Assembly: GCA_030144725.1 (NCBI GenBank)
Contig: JASKMD010000017.1
Span: 1,235,434-1,299,433 of the forward strand
Direction: 5' to 3'
Source of the DNA: Haematococcus lacustris
Taxonomy: Eukaryota > Chlorophyta > Chlorophyceae > Chlamydomonadales > Haematococcaceae
Length of the DNA stretch: 64,000 nucleotides
The notes under the pieces were generated by a model. The model was not told the DNA's origin, searched no databases, and saw only the letters and a list, made by a program, of their open reading frames with translations. This document shows positions 9,855 through 21,450 of the stretch, in pieces. Made by a program: the position numbers and the translations under genes. Numbering within the stretch: the first letter of the stretch is position 1; every line of letters starts with the position of its first letter.

Positions 9855-10140
9855 TTTAAACGTGGGACATGGGCTCCATGTAGTCTTGCTGGTTGCTTTG
9901 CTGCATGCTATGTGCCTTGGTGTGATATGAGTCCAGTTGCTCATGTGAGCCTGGCTAGTCTGGTTTCCAGCGTCCATTGGCTCCGTGAGTCTGGGCTGGA
10001 AGGGTCCATGGTGACCCTGATCTCCTGAGAGCGACCTGCGTCCGGATGGGCAGGAGTTCTCGAATAGTGGTCATAGTACTGCGAGTCCATGCCATGATTG
10101 GCCTATGGGCGGAACGGCCATCCCTTAGGAGAGGGAGGAA

Positions 10141-10377
10141 TGTAGCGTTCCGATTCTGCACTTAGCAGTCGGCCGCTAGTGTCACTGACGAAGTGTGATA
10201 CAGGCAGGTTAAGTGGGGGGCTGTATTGCTTGCCCACCATTCGGGTTCGATCCCCGGGGGCCGTTCTATGTCGTGGCCAAGTTACGCTGAGACAGTCTGG
10301 CACCTGTAACAGCTACTGGCAATGCATGGCGTTCACACGTTGAAAAGATTTAAGGCGCGCTCTTCCTGAACGCTACA
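10141..10377 (+). repeat. Chromovirus 3' LTR, right-arm copy (237 bp)
   Basis: Preceded by a polypurine tract (ttaggagagggaggaa). It starts TGTAGCGTT and ends AACGCTACA, followed by AGGGA at the insertion boundary. It lies 286 bp past the chromodomain stop, the expected position. A tRNA-like T-arm (TCGGGTTCGATCCCCGGG) lies at about 10241-10258. Confidence 0.78.
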
Positions 10378-11335
10378 AGGGAGGGGAGGGCAGGTGGCTG
10401 CGATGTCAGGGGGGTAAGGCGCGGGGGAGGGGGGAAGGAGGGTAGGAGGGTAGAGAAGGAGGGTGGGGTGGGGGATGGGGGGAAAGGAAAGGAGAGGGAG
10501 AAGGGTGGGGTAATAGGAGTGACCATCAGACCTGCAGCAAACACGGTGCGTGCTAGTGGTTAGGCTGGGTGATAATGGACACTGAAAGGCAAGGGCGACC
10601 CACTCACCGCTAACGCCGTGCTGCAATATGCTGCGCCATGTTGGCTCCCTGTTGGCTCTTACATTGGAGTGGTCTTACCTAGGAGTGGTGTTGTTAGTGA
10701 TGGGGGTGAAAGATCCAGGGTAGGGTTGAGCGTCAAGGGTGGGGTGGGCTCTCTTCTATCTGCTGGGGTAAGGGAGGGGGCTGGGATGTCAGGGGGGAGG
10801 TCGGGGAGGGGGAGAGAGGCAGGGTTGTGAAAGAGGCAGGGTAGTAAAAGGGGAGGGAGGGAGACAGCGTAGGCCTGGGGGAGGGTGAAGGGTATTGACA
10901 AACTTGGAGGGGGTTGTTGTATAGATAGGGGGGTAAGGGAACCTGTAGCCACCTGTAGAGACTTGTAGAGGGAGGGCAGGAGAGAGGGAGGGAGGGAGGG
11001 AGGGAGGGAAGGCGATTGTGGTAGTTGCAGAAGGAGGGGGAGGGGAAGGTTCCAGGTGTATCCGTCAGACCTGCTGCAAACATGGGGCATGCTCACAATG
11101 AGGCTGTGTAATGAGAGCCACCGAAAGGCGGGGGGCTGGCCACTCCGTACTTATGCTCCGTACTCCTCCATGTTGCTCCTTGCTTACCTTTGCAAAGACT
11201 TGCAAGTAGGCCACGGCATTACTTCGCTGCGTAGAGTTGCGTTGCGAGGTACTGTGCAGTGTGGCTGCGGAGTTGGCAGCGAGGTTGTGTGGCGGGACTC
11301 CATTCGAGACTCTTTGCGAGGTACTGTGCCGTGCG
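10378..11335 (-). repeat. CT-rich module copy 3 of 4 (right inner)
   Basis: Mirror of 3357-4314 across the palindrome axis. It begins directly after the chromovirus 3' LTR (10141-10377) with AGGGA, the probable 5-bp target duplication. Confidence 0.85.
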
Positions 11336-11979
11336 GCTGTGGAGTTTGGCTGCGGAGTTGGCTACGAGTTGGCTGCGAAGTACTGTGCCGTGTGGCTGCA
11401 GAGTTGGCTGCGGAGTTGGCTGCGAGTGGACCTGCTAGACGAGCTGCTAGCTGCGTCGCGTTGCTTCAATTGCTGCGATGTTGTCTGCAAGTGTTGTCTA
11501 CAACTGTTGGCGAGTGTTGGCTTGGTGGCTGCGTGGCTACCTAGATGGGTTGCGTGGCTGCGTGGCTACCTAGGCTGCGAGGCTAAGTTTCTTATCCTCA
11601 AGGCTGCTTATCCTCAAGGGTGAGTTTCTAGCTGCCACTAGCTGCGGCTGCGTTCCTAGCATGACTAGAGTCGACGCTAGTTGACTACGCCGTGTATTGG
11701 GCGCATTTTAGCTTTTCATATTTCGTGTCTAACATGCATGCCGATCTGCCGCCCGTCACGCCCCATCGCGGCTCGCATCTAGGTGGGCACAAGGCCGCCT
11801 AGCCATGCGTTCGCCCTTGCCGACAACTTTCGCCCTTGCCGACAACCTCACAGTCACGCAGACAGCCAGCCTCGTAGCAATAGTAACCCCTCGTAGACAT
11901 TTCCGCAGCCAGCCAGCCTCGTAGCCTCGTAACCCTTTTTGCAACCACGCAACGCCGAACCTCGCGCCAAACCATTACC

Positions 11980-14900
11980 ATGCCCCTGCAGGTCAGACGG
12001 TCCTTCCTCTTGCTAATGAGCGTGACGGACAGGTGTAGACTACCCACCCCATCCCACGAGGTGAGCCTGCATTCCTTGCTGTCTGTCATCGCAACCCATC
12101 CTTGTGTTTACTGCAGGTCAGAGTCACTCCTGCCTCTCGCCCCCTTCCCCTTCTCCTCACCCCCAGCTGCGGGCGGAGGAGGGAGCGGGGGTGGGGGAAG
12201 GAGCAGGGGTTGAGGTGGGGGAGGGGGAAGTGCGCTTATGACTGGGGGGGAAGGGTGTAGGGGGGTTAGAAGGGGCGGGGAGGTGCCCATAAGACCTGCA
12301 GCCAAGGGGCGTGCACGTGAGTTAGGAAGCTCAGTGTGGGCACTAAGCCCTAGCCACTGACCAGTAACCTACTCACTGATTACCTGTGGCCATCAGTAGC
12401 CACTCATTAGCAGGAGGAAGGAAGGGAGCAGGGCGGAAATATGGTAGGAGGGTAGGCTAGGAGGGTGAGGTGGGGTGGGGTGGTGTGTGGGGTGGGGTGG
12501 GGTGTTTCCGGTAGACCTGCAGCAAACATGGGCTGGAGGTTAGGTAGGGTAATGAGGAACACTGCAAGAGAGGGGGCTAGCCACGCACATGCTTACACAG
12601 TGCTACTCCATGCTCATTGTTTGCTCTTACCTTAATCTTTGTGATGGGGAATTGGGACGAGGGTTGCGCAAAGAGGATGGGGGTGAGGAGAAGGGAAAGG
12701 GCGCACGGCACAGTACCTCGCAAAGAATCTCGAATGGAGTCCCGCCACACAACCTCGCTGCCAACTCCGCAGCCACACTGCACAGTACCTCGCAACGCAA
12801 CTCTACGCAGCGAAGTAATGTCGTGGCCTACTTGCAAGTCTTTGCAAAGGTAAGCAAGGAGCAAAATGGAGGAGTACGGAGCATAAGTACGGAGTGGCCA
12901 GCCCCCCGCCTTTCGGTGGCTCTCATTACACAGCCTCATCGTGAGCATGCCCCATGTTTGCAGCAGGTCTGACGGATACACCTGGAACCTTCCCCTCCCC
13001 CTCCTTCTGCAATTACCACAATCGCCTTCCCTCCCTCCCTCCCTCCCTCCCTCTCTCCTGCCCTCCCTCTACAAGTCTCTACAGGTGGCTACAGGTTCCC
13101 TTACCCCCCTATCTATACAACAACCCCCTCCAAGTTTGTCAATACCCTTCACCCTCCCCCAGGCCTACGCTGTCTCCCTCCCTCCCCTTCTACTACCCTG
13201 CCTCTTTCACAACCCTGCCTCTCTCTCCCTTCCCGACCTCCCCCCTGACATCCCAGCCCCCTCCCTTACCCCAGCAGATAGAAGAGAGCCCACCCCACCC
13301 TTGACGCTCAACCCTACCCTGGATCTTTCACCCCCATCACTAACAACACCACTCCTAGGTAAGACCACTCCAATGTAAGAGCCAACAGGGAGCCAACATG
13401 GCGCAGCATATTGCAGCACGGCGTTAGCGGTGAGTGGGTCGCCCTTGCCTTTCAGTGTCCATTATCACCCAGCCTAACCACTAGCACGCACCGTGTTTGC
13501 TGCAGGTCTGATGGTCACTCCTATTACCCCACCCTTCCCCCTCTCCTTTCCTTTCCCCCCATCCCCCACCCCACCCTCCTTCTCTACCCTCCTACCCTCC
13601 TTCCCCCCTCCCCCGCGCCTTACCCCCCTGACATCGCAGCCACCTGCCCTCCCCTCCCTACTCTTCCACCTTGCACTTCCTAATTAGGTGAGGACAAAGG
13701 ATGGTGGGTTGTAATGGATGGCTGCTACACCTGCCCCTCCATCTGCCAGCTCTACAACTCCCTACTCTATTGGTGAGTGCATCCAGTACCCATGTCCCAT
13801 GTTTGCTTCCGTTGACAAATCGTCACACCGTTGCCGCAGGTCTTGCGCGCCTACACCTGAGACTATCAATGCCCTCCCTCCCTTCTTCCCCACTTCTCTC
13901 GCCCTCCCCATGGACTTCCCCTTCCCTTCCCTCCCCTTCCTCCTCTACCTCCCCTCCCCCGCTTCTCCATCATCCCGTCCCCCTCTGAGTCCTATTACCC
14001 CCTCCAGCAACAGCAGCAGCCATCTTCCCCTCCGCCTCCTCACCCTCACTATCTACACACATACACACCCCACCCCAGCAAAAGGTGAGTGCAAATATGT
14101 GGCACCCTGTACCTACACTAACCGCCAGCATGCCCCTTGTCCCGCTGCAGGGTTGATCGTCACACCCTTCCCCTTTTCCTCCCCTTTCCCACGCCCACCA
14201 CCATCGCCAAGCTGGTCGTCCCTCCGCATCCACCTCTCCCCACCCCCACTTCCCCCCTCCCTGTTACCTCTCCCTTGACATCCCAGCAGCCAAGTGAAAG
14301 CCCACCCCATCCACCCTCTTGCCACTACCACCACCACCACCACCACCACCACCCCCTCCCTTCCCCCTCTCCCTCTCTCCCATGCTCGTCAAGCCTACCC
14401 TTCCCCTCTCCCACCCTTTGATTGACGTGGCATCGCAGCCCCCAACTCACCCCACCTTCCCTTCCCTACACACTACTACACACCCCACCACAGCCCTAAC
14501 CCACTGGCGCATGGGATATGTTGCCAGGGGTGAGCAGGTAGGAGGCCAGGAGGACCACACAGGTGAGGCCGCGGTGATAGCTAACACAGTGCCCAGCCTG
14601 GTCACCCTACATCACGTGCACGCCCCTTGATTGCAGGTCTGATGGGCACCTCCCCTCAACTTTCCCTACACAACCACTCCCTCCCAATTCATCCTCCCCC
14701 GCCCCCGCCCCCGCTCCCTCCCCTGCCCCCACCCCCGCCTTCACTCCTCCACTCCCACCCCCTTTCCTCCACCTACTGTCCCACCTCCTCCACTCCCACC
14801 CAACCCAACCCATGCCCCCAACCCAACCCACCCCCGCCCAGCCCAACCCGGTTGAGCCTCCTGCCTCCCGCCTCCCTGCCTATCACCTCCCCGCCTCCCG

Positions 14901-15010
14901 CCTCCCTGCCTCCCGCCTCCCGCCATCCACATCTACCCTCCCTCCCCGCCTTCACTCCTCCACTCCCACCCCCTTTCCAGCAGCAGTCATCAAGCAGCCA
15001 AAAGGTAGGT
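11980..15010 (+). other. Series of intron-like spacers and Pro-rich exon-like blocks (right arm and beyond)
   Basis: Acceptor-like ends (T/C-GCAG) followed by a conserved GTCTGATGGTCAC-type start occur after 12116, 12966, 13505, 13839, 14150 and 14636. Matching GTAAG/GTGAG donors lie at 12850, 13430, 13773, 14085 and 14530, giving candidate introns of 117, 76, 67, 66 and 107 nt, the same size as real introns in this window. The blocks between would encode Pro/Ser/Leu-rich peptides starting with a GLMVTP-like motif. This could be a gene with serially duplicated exons, or a non-coding tandem repeat that happens to carry splice-like ends. No known domain is recognisable. Mirror copies occupy 453-2710 on the minus strand, and a second set faces the other way at 2160-4314. 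Confidence 0.45.
12702..13659 (+). repeat. CT-rich module copy 4 of 4 (right outer)
   Basis: Mirror of 1029-1990. On the plus strand it shows donor/acceptor-like pairs at 12850/12966 and 13430/13505 that bracket pyrimidine-rich exon-like blocks. Confidence 0.85.
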
Positions 15011-15266
15011 AGGTGCTATAGTGCCCCTACTATCTGCTGCTGCAGCCCCCTTGCCCCCCTGCTGCTGCTGCTGCCCCCCTTGCCCCCCTGCTGTTGCTGT
15101 TGCTGCTGTCCCCCTACTGCTGCTGCTGCCCCCCTGCCCCCCTGCTGCTGCTGCTGCTGCCCCCCTACTGCTGCTGCTGCCCCCCTACTGCTGCTGCTGC
15201 CCCCCTACTGCTGCTGCTGCCCCCCTGCCCCCCTGCTGCTGCTGCTGCTGCTGCCCCCTACTCCCA
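15011..15266 (+). repeat. CTG / CCCCC interrupted repeat
   Basis: Short (CTG)n runs alternate with CCCCC(T) blocks in imperfect units of about 27 bp. Low-complexity; no gene seen. Open frames here are by-products of the repeat. Confidence 0.85.
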
Positions 15267-15795
15267 CAGTCACAGCCAGCCAGCCAGTACTGGTCACAGC
15301 CAGCCAGTACTGGTCACCCATAGCCAGTACTAGTCACAGCCAGCCAGTCAGTACTTGTCACAGCCAGCCAGTACTTGTCACACCCAGCCAGTACTGGTCA
15401 CAGCCAGCCAGCCAGTACTGGTCACAGCCAGCCAATACAGGTCACAGCCAGCCAGTACTGGTCACAGCCAGCCACTACTGGTCACCCAAAGCCAGTACTG
15501 GTCACAGCCAGCCAGCCAGTACTGATCACAGCCAGCCAGCCAGTACTGGTCACAGCCAGCCAGTACTGGTCACAGCCAGCGAGTACTGGTCACAGCCAGC
15601 CAGTCCTGGTCACAGCAAGCCAGCCAGTCCTGGTCACAGCCAGCCAATACTGGTCACACCCAGCCAGTATTGGTCACAGCCAGCCAGTACTGGTCACAGC
15701 CAGCCAGCAAGTACTGGTCACAGCCAGCCAGTACTGGTCACAGCCAGCCAGTACTGGTCACAGCCAGCCAGCAGGTACTGGTCACAGCCAGTGCA
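15267..15795 (+). repeat. Minisatellite of CCAGTACTGGTCACAG units
   Basis: About 25-30 copies of a 16-20 bp unit, CAGCCAGCCAGTACTGGTCA with variants. It contains the perfect 10-bp palindrome CCAGTACTGG, which recurs in a small cluster at 29087-29183. It abuts the CTG tract, with unique DNA after it. Confidence 0.92.
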
Positions 15796-16119
15796 GGATG
15801 CCTTACAGTTCACTCGTGCAAATTAAGGCCTGGCTGGCTTGAAAAACCTGAGAGTTGAGGTCTGAAACTTGGTATGTGGGTTGCTGTGACCTAGGGGAGG
15901 TCAAGACTCTTATGGGCCAAAGTGTAATTTTCACTCGGTGTCGAGTTGCTGGAGCAGGTGTGGGGATGTGGCACTGATTTTGGCTAAGGGAGTTGGCAGC
16001 GTGTGACCAAAGTGGCTTTTCATGAAATGTGAGTATGAGAGGTTGTGAAGGGTGGTTACAGCTGCCCAACCTAGTAGGTGGCATGCAAAAAGTCCACGCC
16101 AGTGATGAGCTATGGCCCG
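15796..16119. other. Unique-looking intergenic sequence, no gene recognised
   Basis: Between the minisatellite and the palindrome array, with mixed composition. A 93-codon minus-strand frame (15803-16084) has no recognisable similarity and is not called. Confidence 0.4.
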
Positions 16120-16580
16120 TGTCCTAGGACCCTGCGCAGGGTCCTAGCGTCATCATGGTCGTAGGACCCTGCGCAGGGTCCTGGCGACCCTGCGCAGGGT
16201 CCTGCTGACCCTATGAGTCAAGAGTTTTTCAGGTTTTTTTTCGACCCTGTGTGCCAGGACCCTGTCAGGCTTCCCGCAGACCCTCTGCCAGGTCCCGTCG
16301 TTTCTGTTTGGCATCCTCCCGTCTCTGTGTGCCAGGACCCTGTGCAGGGTCCTACGACCATGGTAACCCTAGGACCCTACGCAGGGTCCGACTGACCCTG
16401 TGCAGGGTCCTGGAAACCCTGTGCAGGGTCCTGCTGACCCTGTGTGCCAGGACCCTGTGCAGGGTCCTACGACCATGGTGACCCTAGGACCCTGCGCAGG
16501 GTCCTACTGACCCTGTGCAGGGTCCTGCTGACCCTGTGTGCCAGGACCCTGTGCAGGGTCCTACCGACCATGTGTGGGGC
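16120..16580. repeat. Array of GACCCTGCGCAGGGTC palindromes, first half
   Basis: Many copies of the 16-bp perfect palindrome GACCCTGCGCAGGGTC and variants (GACCCTGTGCAGGGTC), often extended to GGACCC...GGGTCC, spaced about 20-40 bp apart. The array is split by an LTR retroelement at 16586-19290 and resumes at 19296-19720. Confidence 0.9.
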
Positions 16581-16585
16581 CATGG

Positions 16586-17000
16586 TGTTACAGTTCTGCT
16601 TTGAACCTAGAATGCATATGTTTTGAAATGCGCATGCAGATCTTTTCAACCCTGCATGCGAGATCTGGGTTTGTCATGTCTTACTTTGTCATGACGGTTG
16701 TTAGTTGTTCTTGGCTTACTTAAGGCTGAGGCTGCTTAGTGTCGGGATTCTGCAGAATTTTGGACTTCTAACTTCTGGGGACTCTGGATCGAATGACTTG
16801 TTCAGTGACGTAGGAATGCGATGAGAAGTGTTTTACTGATGCCATCTTCTTGACGATGTAAGTACAAAGCACTGCCACGCTAGTCGGAAGCTGTCTACGA
16901 GTACGTAGTCAGCCGCAGCGGCAACATGTATCTGGCGGCTGCAGCCGGAGTTTAGTTCGCAGCCAGCCATGCATCCTGACCGCGCAGCAGCACTGTTACA
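16586..17000 (+). repeat. 5' LTR (415 bp)
   Basis: TGTTACAG...CTGTTACA; paired with 18877-19290. A TTTGGTTTCC primer-binding-like site follows. Confidence 0.9.
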
Positions 17001-18876
17001 TTTGGTTTCCTCGCATCGATCATCGGCCTGTGCTCTTGCCTCACGCAACGCAGTAATCGAGCTTTTGAGGTACTTTTGGGCAGTACCTCCGGTGCAAGAA
17101 CGCCGAAGGCTCAAGCTGACTCATTAACACCATCGCAACGTAAGCTTGCCCAACTGCTCTAACCGCTGACCTGCAGTGTTTGTACCTGCAGTGTTTCGAA
17201 TGCCTACCCGTGAAAGCGGTGCCCACCTGCGCAAGCAGTGACTACCCGCGAGAGCGGTGTTTACCTGCGCAAGCAGTGCTTTACCTGCTGCATGCAGTGC
17301 TACCTGCTCTTTGCAGTGAACTCTGGACTCCGTACCTCGCGGGACCTTAGTACCTCGCGGGACCAGCCCGACAGCTTTGCTTCACTTCGCAGCCGAGTTG
17401 ACATGCAGCTCACAGCGACGCACACCACCATCAACCCCACCACCACCCTCACGATACGTTGACATTGTAAAGCCAGCCATGTTTCATTGGTTGTCTCTCA
17501 GCTTCTACCAGTCCATTAGGGCACACAAATAGGCCAAAGCACCAAGCACGGTGCCTCCAGCTACAAAGCCATCAACACTAACACTAACACAAAGCTACAA
17601 ATCATTACTTACATTCCACTGACTCAATCTACCATCATGAGCCTCACCCCCCATCACCCGAATAGCACACATCACCACCAGCTGTTGAGTTGTGAGCACA
17701 TCCATTCGCTCACATGCCGCTGACACCAGCTGACCCACTGACACTAGCTGACCACCTGACGCCAACAAACACCAGCCGCTGAGCTGTGCGCATACACAAG
17801 ATACATACTCCAGCTGACCCACTGACACCAGCCGCTGAGCTGTGCGCATACACAAGACACATATTCCCGCTACCCACAATCCACACCAAGGACAACCTGC
17901 AGCATCAGGTCAGCACATCATTGGCATGACAAGCAGAGCTAGACCAGCTCAGCAGCCAGCCACAGCTCTCAAGCCGCTAGCGGCACAGCTAGTGCACACT
18001 CTGGCAACCCAGGCAACACTTAGGGAAGCACACAACGGCACATAGCAGGGCAGACGCACCTGCCTGGACGGCCACACACATTGGGTGCACAGGCTTCAGC
18101 CTCTGCATAGCAACAACCATAGCACAACCCGCAGTTGCACAACGAGATAACGAGAAGACAAGAACAACAATCACACACACACAGGAGGGCGCGACGACCG
18201 CCAACGAAAACACACGCAGAGGGCGCGTCAAACGTCCTGGGCAATGAGATCCCGAACAAATACAACACAGCAAACAACAGCGATTACACAAACACACACG
18301 CGGAGGGCGCGTCAAACGTCCTGGGCAATGAGATCCCGAACAAATACAACACAACGCAGGGGAAAGAAAACCCGAACACACACACACGAAGGAGTAACTC
18401 TCCACACGCAGATGTACAGTACCAGCGCCACCGAGCGGCTGCACTGGCTGGCAAGAAGGCCGGTTCACGTCGAAAAAACCACATGCATTGCACAATGGTG
18501 TCCACCATGTGCACTACAGTTCGGTTCACCCAACTGTTCACGTTCACCACCACCTCTATCAATCACAACATCTGCCAACTTCTCTTGCTATCACCTTCTC
18601 TTGCTTTCTTATGTTTCACATCATTCGGCTGCTGCTACGTTTGGACATGTCATCACCGCCAGCTGACGCCAGCTCAGGAGTGAAGAACAAGACAACATCG
18701 AGACCCTTAGCTCGTGCTCTCTTGCACGTGGTATGCATGTAGCGTGTTGCATGACTGCTTGTTTGCATGTAGCATGTGCATGTTTGCTTTTACTTGCCTG
18801 CCTGCTTTGTGTTCAAATGACTGTTTCACCCAGACGATGCAAGCTCCGGGACGTAGCTTTTTGGAGTGGGGGAGAG

Positions 18877-19290
18877 TGTTACAGTTCTGCTTTGAACCTA
18901 GAATGCATATGTTTTGAAATGCGCATGCAGATCTTTTCAACCCTGCATGCGAGATCTGGGTTTGTCATGTCTTACTTTGTCATGACGGTTGTTAGTTGTT
19001 CTTGGCTTACTTAAGGCTGAGGCTGCTTAGTGTCGGGATTCTGCAGAATTCGGACTTCTGACTTCTGGGGACTCTGGATTGGATGACTGGTTCAGTGACG
19101 TAGGAATGCGATGAGAAGTGTTTTACTGATGCCATCTTCTTGACGATGTAAGTACAAAGCACTGCCACGCTAGTCGGAAGCTGTCTACGAGTACGTAGTC
19201 AGCCGCAGCGGCAACATGTATCTGGCGGCTGCAGCCGGAGTTTAGTTCGCAGCCAGCCATGCATCCTGACCGCGCAGCAGCACTGTTACA
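18877..19290 (+). repeat. 3' LTR (414 bp)
   Basis: Direct copy of 16586-17000, preceded by the polypurine tract ggagtgggggagag and followed by the target duplication catgg. Confidence 0.9.
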
Positions 19291-19295
19291 CATGG

Positions 19296-19720
19296 CGACC
19301 CTGTGAGGCATCTTACGCACCCTGTGTGCTAGGACCTATTATTGTCGTACCTGCATGTTGATGGGGAAGTTCCAAGCGTCTGTCGGCTGGAGGAACAGCT
19401 CTGTGGCAGTCTCCATACACACACCGTTGGGAAATGCAATGTATCTGTTGGATTGGGTCATCATGTTCTTTAGGATTCTTAGTGCTGATGAACATGACTA
19501 AGTGCTTCAGACCCTGTGCAGGGTCTTGGTGACCCTATGCCGGGTCCTAGTGACCCTGCACAGGGTTTTAGTGACCCTGCGCAGGGTCCTGGTGACCCTG
19601 CGCAGGGTCCTGGTGCACAGGCCTTTTGCAGGGTCCTGTTGCCCATTTGCAGGGTCCTAGTGACCCTTTCTAGGGTCCTACAGACCCTCTGCAGGGTCCT
19701 GCTGACTGGCAGAGGTCGGT
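19296..19720. repeat. Array of GACCCTGCGCAGGGTC palindromes, second half
   Basis: Continuation of the array at 16120-16580 beyond the inserted LTR element. Units with GACCCTGCGCAGGGTC and decayed forms are densest at 19508-19705. Confidence 0.88.
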
Positions 19721-20330
19721 GGCATCTGGATGAAAGCCATAATGAAAATTTCAAAAAAATCCTCGCAACATGGCATGCAACCTCGCAGCCTTCTTGTCAC
19801 CCAGCCAACTTGCAAAGTCCCTGTTCTACAACACGCCTAGCACAAACGCGATGTACGTGCTTTACATTGCGACATCTCGTACTGCCAAGTCGATGAACAA
19901 CGCCTAAGGTGCGTCTCTAGCTAGTAGCGACTTCCAATTGCAATGAGTCAGCTCCACGCATTCAGAGCCTCGTAACTCAGCTCGCAGCCAGGCCCGAAAC
20001 TATGCTCGCTTCCAGTCACATCGCACCTAGCTAGCTAGCTCAGACACGCAACTTAGCCGCAACTTAGCCTAGCCAGCAGTGCAGCCCCAGCCACTTCCCC
20101 TACCATGAGGCAGCCAACCCGGATGCTAGGCGTACAACCATCTACGTCGCTAGCTCAGCCACGCAGTCCAGCTACTTCACCAGCATCGCAGCCTTCCACA
20201 CAACCTCGCAATCTCGATATGTTACAGCCACACAGCAACGCAAAAAGCCAACGTAGCAAGCCTAGCCACGCATCGACACACAACGAGCGAGCCTCGCCGT
20301 CAGCCATGCAAACATCCATGCGAAGTTGTC
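19721..20330. other. Intergenic, no gene recognised
   Basis: Mixed sequence with frequent GCAGCC/GCTAGCTAG stretches. The frame at 20105-20416 (Ser/Pro/Gln-rich) ends at a GTGAGT donor-like site at about 20335 and may be an exon-like block of the CT-rich module family. No domain is visible. Confidence 0.35.
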
Positions 20331-21290
20331 AAGGTGAGTGGCTATCCCTCTGCAAGTATGTGGCACCGCTTAACATCTGGCATGCCTTTTGTGCTGCTGC
20401 AGGATTAATGGTTTGACCCTTCCCCTTTGCCACCACCACCTCTCAGGCCGTCGTCGCACCTTGCCCCACTCCCTATCCTACCTTGCAGCCTGGAGCAACC
20501 TCCTCCTTCCCTCCCTCCTTCCCTCCCTCCCTCACGCCCTTTCTCACGCCCTCCCTCACGCCCTCCCCCCCTCTACATGTCTCTACAGGTGGCTACAGGT
20601 CCCCTTACCTTCCTGACCTACCATTCCCCTTCCCTTCCCACTCGCCCTTGACCTCACCCTCACCCTCACCCTCACCTTGGCAGGTGAGTAAGCATGCATG
20701 TTGTGGTTCGTATTGCCTTGCATTTGGGAGCCTATGCTGGGTTGCATCAGAGAAGCCACCAGCAAGGATACGACAAGGTTTGAGCGCTTGTACACCTCTT
20801 CGCAACACACAACGAGCTTGGAGCGGTAGCCAGGACTTCCGGTGGGTGCACATGCTCTGGTGGTGTCAGCCTACCCAGCCCAGTTCTGGTCATGCATGTC
20901 CTTATTCATCTGCTTGCTGGCTTATGTTTGCTTGCAGTTGTTGACAGCTTGAGTATGACAAGTGTAGCAAGGCTTGGTGATTGCAAGCAAGGTGGTAGCG
21001 GCGTGACATGGAGGGGGGCATTGAGCATAGCTGTAAGTGACCAGTCCCTGCACATGAGTTGTCACCAATGCCAAGCCTAACTGCAAGGATGCCTCTTGCT
21101 GCCGCAGGTCTGATGGTCACACTGCTGCCCCTTGCCCCCTTCTCCCTTCCCCCTTCCCTGCCCAATCCCACCACCACCACATCCGAGTCTGCCACCTACC
21201 TCCCCTCCTCCCCTCCTCCCCTCCTCCCCTCCTCCCCTCCCCTCCCCTCTCCCCCACCCCATGGCACCCAGCAGCCCTTGGCGTAGCAGC
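20331..21290 (+). other. Outlying copies of the intron-like CT-rich module
   Basis: Acceptor-like ends GCTGCTGCAG (ending 20402) and GCTGCCGCAG (ending 21107) are each followed by a block starting with the family motif (GTCTGATGGTCAC at 21108), then pyrimidine-rich sequence. Donor-like GTGAGT sites occur near 20335 and 20684. These lie outside the palindrome, so the module family is dispersed. Confidence 0.45.
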
Positions 21291-21450
21291 ATGGAGTGGG
21301 CAGCCTGGAGCGGTCAGCCCGGAGTGGGCAGTCTGGAGCGGGCAGCCTGGAGCGGGCAGCCTAGAGCGGGCAGCCTGTAGCGGGCAGCCTGGAGCGGGCA
21401 GCCTGGAGCCAAGCCTAGCCCAGCCTAGCCTAGCCTAGCCCAGCCTAGCC
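21291..21450 (+). repeat. Tandem repeats: GCAGCCTGGAGCGG, then CCTAG
   Basis: About nine copies of a 14-15 bp GGAGCGGGCAGCCT unit, then a run of GCCTAGCCTAGCC. Low-complexity with no coding value. Confidence 0.85.

Larger units (their letters stand above)
8010..14235. repeat. Right arm of the giant inverted repeat
   Basis: This is the mirror copy of 453-6681. At 14235 the sequence continues uninterrupted as CT-rich module sequence, whereas the left copy is cut at the equivalent point by an LTR. Similarity may therefore resume left of the window. The spacer between the arms is 1328 bp. Confidence 0.93.
16586..19290 (+). mobile_element. Complete non-autonomous LTR retroelement (2705 bp, TSD catgg)
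   Basis: Direct LTRs at 16586-17000 and 18877-19290 start TGTTACAG and end CTGTTACA. They differ at only a handful of positions, so the insertion is fairly recent. catgg (16581-16585 and 19291-19295) is the 5-bp target duplication. The primer-binding-like TGGTTTCC follows the 5' LTR, and the polypurine tract tttggagtgggggagag precedes the 3' LTR. The 1.9-kb interior shows no convincing gag or pol. It holds a duplicated ~60-bp block (near 18208 and 18295). LTR ends and PBS relate it to the elements at 21947 and 44576, which may supply its enzymes. Confidence 0.9.

Noticed and set aside
10204..10262. tRNA gene
   Set aside because: Only the T-arm is convincing; acceptor and D stems do not pair.
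14627..15826. 399-codon Pro/Ser/Cys-rich frame
   Set aside because: It runs through three different low-complexity repeats (CT-rich block, CTG tract, CCAGTACTGG minisatellite); at most the first ~120 codons could be an exon-like block.
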